Source: Pseudomonadota bacterium
Lineage (GTDB): Bacteria; Pseudomonadota; Gammaproteobacteria; Steroidobacterales; Steroidobacteraceae
Reading direction: 5' to 3'
Length of the DNA: 64,000 nucleotides
Assembly (NCBI GenBank): GCA_018241445.1
Contig: JAFEDT010000002.1
Span: 1-64,000 of the forward strand
In this document: positions 24,392-32,555 of the stretch, in pieces
Position numbering within the stretch: position 1 is the first letter of the stretch
Layout: every line of letters starts with the position of its first letter
Made by a program: the position numbers and the translations under genes
The notes under the pieces: model-generated
Told to the model about the DNA's origin: nothing
What the model saw: only the letters and a program-made list of their open reading frames with translations
Database searches by the model: none

Positions 24392-26020
24392 TCAGCGGCG
24401 GTAGCCGCTGGTGATCGGGTAGCGCCAGTCGCGGCCGAAGGCGCGGCGGCTGACCCGCACCCCCGGTGGGGCCTGGCGGCGCTTGTACTCGTTGCGCTTC
24501 ACCAGGTCGAGCACACGCCCGATGGTCGGCCGGTCGAAGCCCCGCGCGGCGATCTCGTCCACCGACAGGTCCTCCTCGATGAAGGCCTCCAGGATCGCAT
24601 CCAGCACCTCGTAGGGCGGCAGCGAGTCGGAATCCTTCTGCTCGTAGCGCAGCTCGGCGGACGGTGCGCGTTCGATGACCCGCTGCGGTATGACCGCGCC
24701 CTGGGAGTTGCGGTAGTTAGCCAGGCGATAGACCAGCTGTTTGCTGCAATCCTTGATCGGCGCGAATCCCCCGGCCATGTCCCCGTAGAGCGTCGCGTAG
24801 CCGACCGCCATCTCGCTCTTGTTGCCCGTGGTCAGCAGCATGCGTCCGGTCTTGTTGGAAATGCCCATCAGGATCAGCATGCGGCAGCGTGACTGGACGT
24901 TCTCCTCGGTCGCATCCTGCGGGCGGCCGGCGAATTCGTCCTTGAGCGTCGCCAGGGTGCTCTCGAACATCGCCTCGATCGACAGCACGCTGTAGCTCAC
25001 CCCCAGGATGCGCGCCTGCGCCTGCGCATCTTCGAGACTCATGCCCGAGGTATAACGCGAGGGCATCATGACCGCGTGCACCTGGTCCTTGCCCAGGGCA
25101 TCGACGGCGATCGCCAGCGTCAGCGCTGAATCGATACCGCCCGACAGGCCCATGACCACCCCGGGGAAGCCGTTCTTGCGTACGTAATCGCGCACTCCCA
25201 GGACCAATGCGCCATACACACTCGCCTCGTCGGACAGCTCGGCGGTGACCTCACCCGCTTCGGGCACGACCTGCCGTTGCGCATTACGCCTGAAGCGCAC
25301 CGGGTAGACCCCCTCGCAGAAGGCGGGTGCGCGCATCACGACCTCCCCCTGCGCATCCATGGCAAAGGAGTTACCGTCGAACACCAGTTCGTCCTGGCCG
25401 CCGACCAGGTTGACGTAGGCGAGCGGCAGACCCACATCCCGCACGCGCGCGCGCGCGATTGCCTCGCGCTCACGCTGCTTGTGGATCTCGTAGGGCGAGG
25501 CGTTGATGACAACCAACAGCTCGGCGCCGTCGGCGCGGGCCAGCTGTGTGGCCTGCGGCTGCCAGATGTCCTCACACACCAGCAACCCTGTGCGCAGGCC
25601 ACGGCAGTCGATCACCGTCGGCTGGGCGCCGGGCTGGAAGTAACGCTTTTCGTCGAATACGCGGTAGTTGGGGAGCTCTCCCTTGCGGTAGATCGCCGAG
25701 ACCCGGCCGTGCTCGATCAGGGCCGCGGAGTTGTGGATGGCGGAGCCGGTGTACTCGGGGAAGCCCAGCATGACGGCGGTCTCGCCCACCTCCTCGCACA
25801 CGCGCGCCAGTCCCTGCTCCACCTTGCGCCGGAAGGCGCGGTGAAACAGCAGGTCCTCCGGCGGATAACCGCACAGTGCCAGCTCGGGGAGCAGCACCAG
25901 GTCCGCCGCCTGCTCCGCGCGGGCGCGGCGGGTGGCGGCGATGATCTTGCCGGCGTTGCCGGGCACGTCCCCGACCAGCAGGTCGAGCTGCGCGAGCGAG
26001 ATGTTCAGCGTGTCGGACAT
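24392..26020 (-). CDS. nadE: Glutamine-dependent NAD+ synthetase
   Basis: This 542-residue cytoplasmic enzyme makes NAD+ from deamido-NAD+. The N-terminal nitrilase-type glutaminase domain shows its Glu-Lys-Cys triad in PELALCGYPPEDL, RKGELPNY and VCEDIWQP. The C-terminal synthetase domain has the ATP pyrophosphatase loop GLSGGIDSALTLA and the NKSEMAVGYATLYGDM segment. The ATG at 26020 (MSDTLNISLAQLD) is chosen over a GTG at 26035. It is convergent with bamD (7 bp between stops) and 27 bp downstream of sucD. Confidence 0.96.
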   Translation of the reverse strand: MSDTLNISLAQLDLLVGDVPGNAGKIIAATRRARAEQAADLVLLPELALCGYPPEDLLFHRAFRRKVEQGLARVCEEVGETAVMLGFPEYTGSAIHNSAALIEHGRVSAIYRKGELPNYRVFDEKRYFQPGAQPTVIDCRGLRTGLLVCEDIWQPQATQLARADGAELLVVINASPYEIHKQREREAIARARVRDVGLPLAYVNLVGGQDELVFDGNSFAMDAQGEVVMRAPAFCEGVYPVRFRRNAQRQVVPEAGEVTAELSDEASVYGALVLGVRDYVRKNGFPGVVMGLSGGIDSALTLAIAVDALGKDQVHAVMMPSRYTSGMSLEDAQAQARILGVSYSVLSIEAMFESTLATLKDEFAGRPQDATEENVQSRCRMLILMGISNKTGRMLLTTGNKSEMAVGYATLYGDMAGGFAPIKDCSKQLVYRLANYRNSQGAVIPQRVIERAPSAELRYEQKDSDSLPPYEVLDAILEAFIEEDLSVDEIAARGFDRPTIGRVLDLVKRNEYKRRQAPPGVRVSRRAFGRDWRYPITSGYRR

Positions 26021-26047
26021 GCCTGGACTCGACACAGACCGAGGGAC

Positions 26048-27163
26048 CTAGCGCCGCCTGCGCTTCGCCGCAGCTCTGCCCTTCACGGGCGACTTGCGCC
26101 GGAATGCTGTCTTTGCCCTTGCCGGTAACCTGCGCTTGGTTGATGCGGGCCTGCGCTTCGTCACCGCAGTCTTGCGCTTTGCGCCTGCGGATTTGCGCTT
26201 CACGCCTGCCGCACCCGGCAGCGATGAGCGCGGCGCGATGACACCGGTGGAACGGCCGACCGTCTCCCGCGTCCGCGCGGCGCGCGCGCGCCGGCTGCGC
26301 AGCAGGTCGTTCATCGCGGAACCGAGCTCCGCCGGTGAGCGCACCGTGCGTACGCCCGCCGCCTCGAAGGCTGCGTATTTGTCCGCCGCCGTGCCCTTGC
26401 CGCCGGCGACGATCGCGCCGGCGTGACCCATGCGCTTGCCGGCGGGGGCTGTCACCCCGGCGATGTAGGCGACCACGGGCTTGGCGACGAAGCGGCGGAT
26501 GTAGTTGGCCGCGGCTTCCTCGTCGCTGCCGCCGATCTCGCCGACCAGGATGATGCCCTCGGTGCCCGGATCACGTTCGAACAGCTCCAGCACGTCGATG
26601 AAGTTCATGCCACGCACCGGGTCGCCGCCGATCCCGACGCAGGTGCTCTGACCAAGCCCGATCTGCGTGGTCTGGTAGACGGCCTCGTAGGTCAGCGTTC
26701 CCGACCGCGACACCACGCCGACCGTTCCTTTCTTGTGGATGAAGCCCGGCATGATGCCGATCTTGCACTCATCGGGCGTGATGACGCCCGGGCAGTTGGG
26801 ACCCACCAGCCGCGTGGCGGAGCCGGACAGCACGCTCTTCACGCGCACCATGTCGTTCACCGGCACGCCCTCGGTGATGCACACCACCAGCTCGATCCCG
26901 GCATCGATCGCCTCCAGGATGGAGTCGGCAGCACCGGACGGCGGCACGTAGATCATGCTGGCGGTGGCGCCGGTCTGGCGCACGGCGTCCCTGACGGTAT
27001 CGAACACCGGCAGGCCCAGGTGTTTCTGACCGCCGCGCCCGGGCGTGACGCCGCCGACCAGCTTCGTGCCATAGGCGAGCGACTGCTCGGAGTGGAAAGT
27101 GCCCTGCTTGCCGGTAAAGCCCTGGGTGATGACCCGGGTGTTCCTGTTGACCAGAATGCTCAT
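26048..27163 (-). CDS. sucD: Succinyl-CoA synthetase alpha subunit with basic C-terminal tail
   Basis: This is the TCA-cycle enzyme subunit that binds CoA and carries the phosphohistidine. The start ATG at 27163 ([21 protein letters not shown]) matches the family. The active-site His is about residue 247 in [10 protein letters not shown]. The normal protein ends near residue 288 (AMNDLL). This one continues for 83 residues, of which the last 50 contain 24 Lys/Arg and no acidic residue. They run in loose 6-7 residue repeats ([27 protein letters not shown]), like a histone H1 tail. The frame is open with no sign of read-through from another gene. It lies 114 bp downstream of sucC, and repeat copy D is between them. 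Confidence 0.95.
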   Translation of the reverse strand: MSILVNRNTRVITQGFTGKQGTFHSEQSLAYGTKLVGGVTPGRGGQKHLGLPVFDTVRDAVRQTGATASMIYVPPSGAADSILEAIDAGIELVVCITEGVPVNDMVRVKSVLSGSATRLVGPNCPGVITPDECKIGIMPGFIHKKGTVGVVSRSGTLTYEAVYQTTQIGLGQSTCVGIGGDPVRGMNFIDVLELFERDPGTEGIILVGEIGGSDEEAAANYIRRFVAKPVVAYIAGVTAPAGKRMGHAGAIVAGGKGTAADKYAAFEAAGVRTVRSPAELGSAMNDLLRSRRARAARTRETVGRSTGVIAPRSSLPGAAGVKRKSAGAKRKTAVTKRRPASTKRRLPARAKTAFRRKSPVKGRAAAKRRRR

Positions 27164-27185
27164 GCTCAACCCTTCTTCCTCATTG

Positions 27186-27258
27186 GCAAAAGTCGCCTGC
27201 GGCGCTTTTGCGGACCCTGCCTTCGCTTTCGCCGGCGAAAGGCGTGACTTTCGCCGGC
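27186..27258 (-). repeat. Two-hairpin dispersed repeat, copy D (inverted)
   Basis: Read on the minus strand, hairpin 1 (27258-27231) has arms GCCGGCGAAAG and CTTTCGCCGGC around loop TCACGC. After 19 nt, hairpin 2 (27211-27186) pairs GCAAAAG with CTTTTGC and CGCC with GGCG around GCA, with one bulged base. It occupies most of the sucC-sucD intergenic gap, so it is transcribed within that operon. Confidence 0.85.
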
Positions 27259-27277
27259 TGCGCATCACCAGGCATCA

Positions 27278-28459
27278 CTACTTACCAGGCTTGCCTGGGC
27301 GCGCGGCCAGCGCCACGACCTTGCGTGCCGCGTCCGTCAGATCCTGTGCCGGGGTGATGGCCAGGCCGCTGTCGGTGAGCATCTTGCGTGCGGCCTGCGC
27401 GTTGGTGCCCTCGAGGCGCACCACCACCGGCACCTTCACTCCCACCTTCTTCACCGCCGTGATCACGCCCTCGGCGATGATGTCGCAGCGCACGATGCCG
27501 CCGAAGATGTTGACCAGTACTGCCCGCACCTTCGGGTTCGACAGGATCAGCTCAAAAGCCGCCGTGACCCGCTCCGGCGTGGCGCCACCGCCCACGTCCA
27601 GGAAGTTGGCGGGCTGTCCGCCGTGCAGCTTGATCAGGTCCATGGTCGCCATCGCCAGTCCCGCGCCATTGACCATGCAGGCGATGTCCCCGTCGAGAGA
27701 GACGTAATTGAGATCGTGCTCGGCGGCACGGCGCTCCATCGGATCTTCCTGGCTCGCGTCACGCAGCTTCGCCAGCTCCGGGTGCCGGAACAGTGCGTTC
27801 GCATCCACGTTCATCTTGGCATCCAGCGCCGTCAGCGACCCCGCGCGGGTGACAATCAGCGGGTTGACCTCCACCAGGCTCAGGTCCTTCTCCACGTACA
27901 GGCGGTACAGGGCGCCCAGCAGCGCGGTGAACTCCGCGATCTGCGCACCCGACAGGCCCAGCCCGAAGGCGATCTCGCGCGCCTGGTGCGCCTGCAGGCC
28001 CGCGGCCGGATGCACCGTGACCGACAGGATCTTCTCGGGCGTCTTGTGGGCGACTTCCTCGATGTCCATGCCCCCGGCCGCCGAGGCGATGACGGCGATG
28101 CGTCCCTTCTCTCGGTTGAGCGTCAGGGACAGGTAGATCTCGCGGGCGATCTCGGAGCCGGATTCCACGTACACCTGCCCGACCGGCAGCCCCTCGGGAC
28201 CCGTCTGATGCGTCACCAGGCGCTTGCCGAGCATGTCCGCGACCGCGGCGCGCACGCCCTCCATGTCGCGGGCCAGCTTCACACCACCCGCCTTGCCACG
28301 GCCACCCGCGTGGACCTGGGCCTTGACCACCCACACAGAGCCACCGAGTGAGCGAGCGGCGTCCGCCGCCTCCTGGGCGCTGGCCGCCACTTTGCCGGCG
28401 GGAACGGGAATGCCGTAGCTGCGAAAGACTTCCTTCGCCTGGTATTCGTGGAGATTCAT
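27278..28459 (-). CDS. sucC: Succinyl-CoA synthetase beta subunit (ADP-forming)
   Basis: This 393-residue ATP-grasp subunit pairs with SucD for the succinyl-CoA to succinate step of the TCA cycle. The N-terminus MNLHEYQAKEVFRSYGIPVP, the ATP-grasp segments (VVKAQVHAGGRGKAGGV, EVNPLIV, ALDAKMNVD) and the subunit contact region FLDVGGGATPERV are all canonical. The length matches E. coli SucC (388). It is the promoter-proximal gene of sucCD. The 222 bp upstream of it also serve the divergent toxin-antitoxin pair. Confidence 0.98.
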   Translation of the reverse strand: MNLHEYQAKEVFRSYGIPVPAGKVAASAQEAADAARSLGGSVWVVKAQVHAGGRGKAGGVKLARDMEGVRAAVADMLGKRLVTHQTGPEGLPVGQVYVESGSEIAREIYLSLTLNREKGRIAVIASAAGGMDIEEVAHKTPEKILSVTVHPAAGLQAHQAREIAFGLGLSGAQIAEFTALLGALYRLYVEKDLSLVEVNPLIVTRAGSLTALDAKMNVDANALFRHPELAKLRDASQEDPMERRAAEHDLNYVSLDGDIACMVNGAGLAMATMDLIKLHGGQPANFLDVGGGATPERVTAAFELILSNPKVRAVLVNIFGGIVRCDIIAEGVITAVKKVGVKVPVVVRLEGTNAQAARKMLTDSGLAITPAQDLTDAARKVVALAARPGKPGK

Positions 28460-28551
28460 CGGGAATGTATGCCTTATTAACGGTTCAACTGGGGATGGGG
28501 GGCGGCATTATTGACTGTGGGTGCCTCCCGTGCGCAACGGGTTAGCTCCTC

Positions 28552-28580
28552 TTGATTGGTAAAGCCGTTATTACTATTGT
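28552..28580 (+). promoter_or_regulatory. Candidate sigma-70 promoter for the AbrB/Doc pair
   Basis: TTGATT at 28552-28557 and TATTGT at 28575-28580 are separated by 17 bp, each matching four of six consensus positions. The start would fall near 28587, giving a leader of about 95 nt before the antitoxin ATG. The rest of the 28460-28681 gap shows no gene. Confidence 0.35.
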
Positions 28581-28681
28581 ATCAACATGGTCCCCTGGAG
28601 GCCATCCGAATGAATGGCGTGCCGGTTTGAGGGATACCCCAGGCACCGCCCGTGGTGCCGGCAAGGCTAATGAGGTGCCTC

Positions 28682-28909
28682 ATGGTCGTACTCAAGGTCC
28701 GCAAGGTTGGCAACTCGCTCGGGTTGGTGCTCCCGAAGGAAGTCGTGAGTCATCTGCGCACGGGCGAGGGACAGGATGTTTTCCTTCTCGAGGGACCGGA
28801 CAATACCTATCGGCTCACGCCATTCGATCCGGCCTTCGGGAAGAAACTGGTGAAGGCGGAGGAAATCATGGCGCGCTACCGAAACACGCTGCGCGCGCTG
28901 GCGGAATGA
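28682..28909 (+). CDS. AbrB/MazE-type antitoxin
   Basis: This is a 75-residue protein. Its N-terminal half is a SpoVT/AbrB swapped-hairpin DNA-binding domain (MVVLKVRKVGNSLGLVLPKEVV). The C-terminal half (FGKKLVKAEEIMARYRNTLRALAE) is a charged helix that would cover the toxin. The ATG at 28682 is preferred because GAGG lies 6 nt before it; an alternative ATG is at 28670. The stop overlaps the Doc start (ATGA). As in other toxin-antitoxin operons, the protein probably represses its own promoter. Confidence 0.85.
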   Translation: MVVLKVRKVGNSLGLVLPKEVVSHLRTGEGQDVFLLEGPDNTYRLTPFDPAFGKKLVKAEEIMARYRNTLRALAE

Positions 28910-29292
28910 GCAAGCCGATCTGGATCGAAGCCGGCCTGGTATTGGCTATCCATGAACGGCAGCTCGCCGAGCATGGTGGCGCCGCCGGTATCCGTGACGA
29001 GGCGCTGCTCCACTCCGCACTCGGCAGGCCGCCGAACTATTTCTCCTACAGCAGCCCTGACATCATCGGGGTGGCCGCCAGGTACACCGCCGGGATCGTG
29101 CAGAATCACCCATTCGTCGATGGCAACAAGCGAACCGGGTTTGTCGTTGGAGTGCTGTTTCTGGAACTCAACGGCTATCGCTTCAAGGCAAGCGAGGAGG
29201 CAGCGGCGCAAGCGGTCCTCGGGCTTGCCGCCGGCACGATCGATGAGAAGGGCTTTTGCATGTTCCTGCGCGCCAACGTAGAACGCGCATAG
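28906..29292 (+). CDS. doc: Doc-type toxin (Fic/Doc fold)
   Basis: This is a 128-residue protein of the death-on-curing family, related to phage P1 Doc, a kinase that phosphorylates EF-Tu and blocks translation. The Fic/Doc active-site motif is HPFVDGNKR at residues 68-76 (catalytic His68). The conserved start WIEAGLVLAIHERQLAEHGG and RDEALLHSALGRP segments are also present. The start ATG overlaps the antitoxin stop by four bases. The pair sits between sucC and pilS, where it may be a recent insertion, and the local GC content is below that of its neighbours. Confidence 0.92.
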   Translation: MSKPIWIEAGLVLAIHERQLAEHGGAAGIRDEALLHSALGRPPNYFSYSSPDIIGVAARYTAGIVQNHPFVDGNKRTGFVVGVLFLELNGYRFKASEEAAAQAVLGLAAGTIDEKGFCMFLRANVERA

Positions 29293-29380
29293 GAATCGGC
29301 TGGCGTGCTCCCCTTCGCATTTCCGTAAGACATCAAGGTGCTACAGTCCGGCCACCTTCCGGTCTGCCTCCAATAAACCA

Positions 29381-31015
29381 GTGCCCTCCACGCCGGCCAG
29401 CGCCAACCCGCCCCAGATGCCGAGTGATTACGCCTGGCGGATCATCGGGCTTCTGAATCTCTACCGCCTGCTGGCGCCGCTGTTGTTGCTGGCGCTGCAG
29501 GCCGTCGCCGGGCCGGGCTGGAACGTGGTTGCCCCCAGGCCCCGGCTGTTCGTGGGAGTCTGCGTCGCCTACTTCACAGCCGCCGTGCTGCTGGTGATCG
29601 CGCGGCGCCTGCGCTGGTCCAGTCTGCGCCTGGTCGCCCTGACCAATGCCAGCGTCGACGCCCTGGCCATCGGGCTGCTCCTGTATGCCGCCGGCGGGGT
29701 CGGCAGCGGGCTGGCGGTGCTGCTGGTGCTGCCGGTGTTCGCCCTGACCGTCCTGTCCGACCGGCGCGATGCCCTGCTGATCGCCGCTGTCGCCGCGATC
29801 GCGGTGCTGGTGCAGCAGGTGTTTGTCGGCCTCGCCGCGGGTGGCTGGACCGGCAACGACTACCTGATCGCCGGCATCTACGGCATCGTGCTGTTCGTGG
29901 TGGCGCTGGCGATGTGGCCGGTGGCCAACCGGCTGCGCGAGAGCGAGGCGCTGGTACGCCGCCAGGAACTGGACCTGGCCAACCTGTCGCAACTGTCGCA
30001 GTACATCGTGCAGCACCTGCGCGAGAGCATCCTGGTCGTCGACCCCGAGGACCGCATCCGCCTGATCAACGAGTCAGCCGCCCAGATGCTGGGCGACGGC
30101 AGCGCCTATCCCGACGCCCTGATCGGCGAAGCCTCGCCACGGCTGGTCTACCTGCTGGAGTCCTGGCGCAAGGGCAATCGTGCGGACGCCCTGCCCGCCC
30201 CCGATCCCACCTTCGTGTCCGCCGACGGCGAGCGTGTCATCCGCGCGCACTTCGCCGCGCTCGGGGGCTCGGAGCCGCCGCCGGTGCTGATCTTCCTCGA
30301 AGACACCGGCCAGATCGCGCAGCGCGTGCAGCAGTCCAAGCTCGCGGCCCTGGGCCGGCTCAGCGCCAGCATCGCCCACGAGATCCGCAACCCCGTCGGC
30401 GCCATGAGCCACGCGGCGCAACTGCTGGCCGAGTCCAGCCAGTTGACCGAAGGCGACCGGCGCCTGACCCAGATCATGCGCACCAACGCCGACCGCGTGA
30501 GCGCCATCATCGACAACGTGCAGCGCCTGTCGCGGCGCGAGGAGGCGCAGCTGGAACGGCTGACCCTGGCCGCCTGGATCGAGGAATTCCGGCAGGAGTT
30601 CTGCGAGACCATGCAGTGGCCGCGCGAACGGCTGTCGGTGGAAGGCGGCCCGCCGGACCTCGAGGTCACCGCCGATCCCGATCAGCTGCGCCAGGTCGCC
30701 TGGAACCTGTGTGAGAATGCAATCAAACACGCCATCGGCACCCGCCCGGACCTGGCGGTCGAGTTGCGCTTCGGACGCATGAGCACCCGCCCCTTCATGG
30801 AGGTTGCCGACCGCGGGGCGGGCGTGGCGCCGGAGCATGTGGAGCGAATGTTCGAACCCTTCTACAGCGGGGGCCGGGGTTCCGGCCTGGGCCTGTTCCT
30901 GGCGCGCGAGCTGGCGCAGGCCAGCGGCGCTACGCTGCTTCATGAGGCACGCGCTGGCGGCGGCAGTGTGTTCAGGCTGGTGTTTTCCGACCCCAGACGC
31001 TGGGAGATCAGGTGA
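29381..31015 (+). CDS. pilS: Type IV pilus sensor histidine kinase PilS
   Basis: This 544-residue membrane kinase has six hydrophobic segments in the first 190 residues. A PAS-like region follows (REGI-type ESILVVDPEDRIRLINESAAQML), then the H-box ASIAHEIRNPVGAMSHAAQLL, the N-box NLCENAIKHA and ATP-lid glycines DRGAGV and GRGSGLGLFLA. In Pseudomonas PilS senses PilA in the membrane and phosphorylates PilR. The start is taken as the GTG at 29381, with an ATG at 29417 also possible; neither has a strong ribosome site. The stop overlaps the pilR start (GTGA). Confidence 0.94.
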   Translation: MPSTPASANPPQMPSDYAWRIIGLLNLYRLLAPLLLLALQAVAGPGWNVVAPRPRLFVGVCVAYFTAAVLLVIARRLRWSSLRLVALTNASVDALAIGLLLYAAGGVGSGLAVLLVLPVFALTVLSDRRDALLIAAVAAIAVLVQQVFVGLAAGGWTGNDYLIAGIYGIVLFVVALAMWPVANRLRESEALVRRQELDLANLSQLSQYIVQHLRESILVVDPEDRIRLINESAAQMLGDGSAYPDALIGEASPRLVYLLESWRKGNRADALPAPDPTFVSADGERVIRAHFAALGGSEPPPVLIFLEDTGQIAQRVQQSKLAALGRLSASIAHEIRNPVGAMSHAAQLLAESSQLTEGDRRLTQIMRTNADRVSAIIDNVQRLSRREEAQLERLTLAAWIEEFRQEFCETMQWPRERLSVEGGPPDLEVTADPDQLRQVAWNLCENAIKHAIGTRPDLAVELRFGRMSTRPFMEVADRGAGVAPEHVERMFEPFYSGGRGSGLGLFLARELAQASGATLLHEARAGGGSVFRLVFSDPRRWEIR

Positions 31016-32427
31016 GTGAGCCGTCCGTGAGCGCACGCAGCCGGGACACCCGTCCCGTGGTGCTGGTCGTGGACGACGAGCCCGACCTGCTGGAGCTCGT
31101 CAGCCTGACGCTCGAGCGCATGGACCTGGCCACGCGGACCGCGCCCGATCTTGCGACCGCCCGCAAGCTGCTGCGCACCGAGCGCTTCGACCTGTGCCTG
31201 ACAGACATGCGGCTTCCGGACGGCGATGGCCTGGACCTGGTCGGCTGGATCCAGGAGAACCGCGCGTCGCTCCCGGTAGCCGTGATCACCGCCCACGGTA
31301 ACGTGGAATCCGCCGTACGGGCGTTGAAGCTGGGGGCCTTCGACTTCGTCTCCAAGCCCCTGGACCTCACGGTGCTGCGCAAGCTGGTGGGCAGTGCGGT
31401 GAAGCTCCGTGTCTCCACGGCCGAGGAAACCGCCGCAACCCTGCGCGGGCCACGGCTACTGGGCGGCTCCGCGGTCATGGAACAACTGCGGGAGATGATC
31501 GCGCGCGTGGCGCGCAGCCAGGCCCCCGTGCACATCTCGGGCGAATCGGGCACGGGCAAGGAACTGGTGGCGCGGATGATCCATGAGAGTGGTGCGCGGC
31601 GCGAAGCGCCCTTCGTCGCCGTGAACTGCGGCGCGATCCCCACCGAACTGATGGAGAGCGAGCTGTTCGGCCACAAGCGCGGCAGCTTCACCGGCGCCAT
31701 CGCCGACAAGAAGGGACTGATCCAGAGTGCCGAGGGCGGGACCCTGTTCCTGGACGAGGTTGCGGACCTTCCCCTGCACATGCAGGTAAAGCTGCTGCGC
31801 GTGGTGCAGGAGAAGACCGTGCGCCCGGTCGGCGAGGCGCGCGAGGAAGTGGTCGACGTGCGCATTCTCTCCGCGACCCACAAGGACCTGGGCGAGCTGG
31901 TGGCAAAGGGGCAGTTCCGCGAGGACCTGTTCTACCGCATCAACGTCATCGAACTGCACGTGCCCGCATTGCGCGAGCGCGTCGGTGACATCGGGGAACT
32001 TGCGGAGGCCATCCTGGGGCGACTGGCGCGCCGCGCCGGCTTCGACACCCCGGAACTCTCGGAGCAGGCACTGTCGGCGCTCAAGGAATACCCGTTCCCC
32101 GGCAACGTGCGCGAGCTGGAGAACGTGCTGGAGCGGGCGCTGACACTGACCTCCACGGGTGTGATTGAAGCGGAACACATCCGGGTTCGTGCGGGCGGCA
32201 GGGGCGAGTCCGGCAGCGCGCCAATCCCACAACAGGGACATCCCGGTATCGGCAGCACAGCTCCGGATGAGAAGAAGGGCCTGGAGAATCAACTCGAGAG
32301 TATCGAGCGCGACGCCATCATCAAGGCGCTGGAGAAGACCCGCTACAACAAGACCGCGGCGGCCAAACTGTTGGGCATGACTTTCCGGGCGTTGCGGTAT
32401 CGCATCAAGAAGCTGGGGATAGAGTAG
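31012..32427 (+). CDS. pilR: Sigma-54-dependent response regulator PilR
   Basis: This 471-residue NtrC-family activator of pilin transcription has a receiver domain (VVLVVDDEPDLLELV, phosphoacceptor Asp in LCLTDMRLPDGDG). The AAA+ domain follows with Walker A GESGTGKE, the sigma-54 contact loop GSFTGA and EGGTLFLDEVADLP. A Fis-type DNA-binding helix is at the end (NKTAAAKLLGMTFRALRYRIKKLGI). The GTG start overlaps the pilS stop. Its target is evident two genes downstream: a -24/-12 promoter before pilA. Confidence 0.96.
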   Translation: MSEPSVSARSRDTRPVVLVVDDEPDLLELVSLTLERMDLATRTAPDLATARKLLRTERFDLCLTDMRLPDGDGLDLVGWIQENRASLPVAVITAHGNVESAVRALKLGAFDFVSKPLDLTVLRKLVGSAVKLRVSTAEETAATLRGPRLLGGSAVMEQLREMIARVARSQAPVHISGESGTGKELVARMIHESGARREAPFVAVNCGAIPTELMESELFGHKRGSFTGAIADKKGLIQSAEGGTLFLDEVADLPLHMQVKLLRVVQEKTVRPVGEAREEVVDVRILSATHKDLGELVAKGQFREDLFYRINVIELHVPALRERVGDIGELAEAILGRLARRAGFDTPELSEQALSALKEYPFPGNVRELENVLERALTLTSTGVIEAEHIRVRAGGRGESGSAPIPQQGHPGIGSTAPDEKKGLENQLESIERDAIIKALEKTRYNKTAAAKLLGMTFRALRYRIKKLGIE

Positions 32428-32555
32428 GCAGACACTTCCGGCCCCCTGCGCGTCCGCATTGGGGGGCGCGGTTCACATTTGAATGGCTGGTTTTTGACGT
32501 TCCGGCATTGTCGTAGCCTAATACTTCCATTTATCAACCGGGTAACTTTTGGGTC

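Noticed and set aside
25440..25460. A run of alternating CG/GC dinucleotides within nadE, as possible Z-DNA
   Set aside because: It is short and encodes the expected Ala-Arg codons of NadE, so codon bias explains it.
28552..28905. N-terminal extension that fuses the Doc frame upstream to 28552
   Set aside because: The extra 118 residues overlap the antitoxin gene in another frame and have no domain. The ATGA overlap at 28906 is the natural start.
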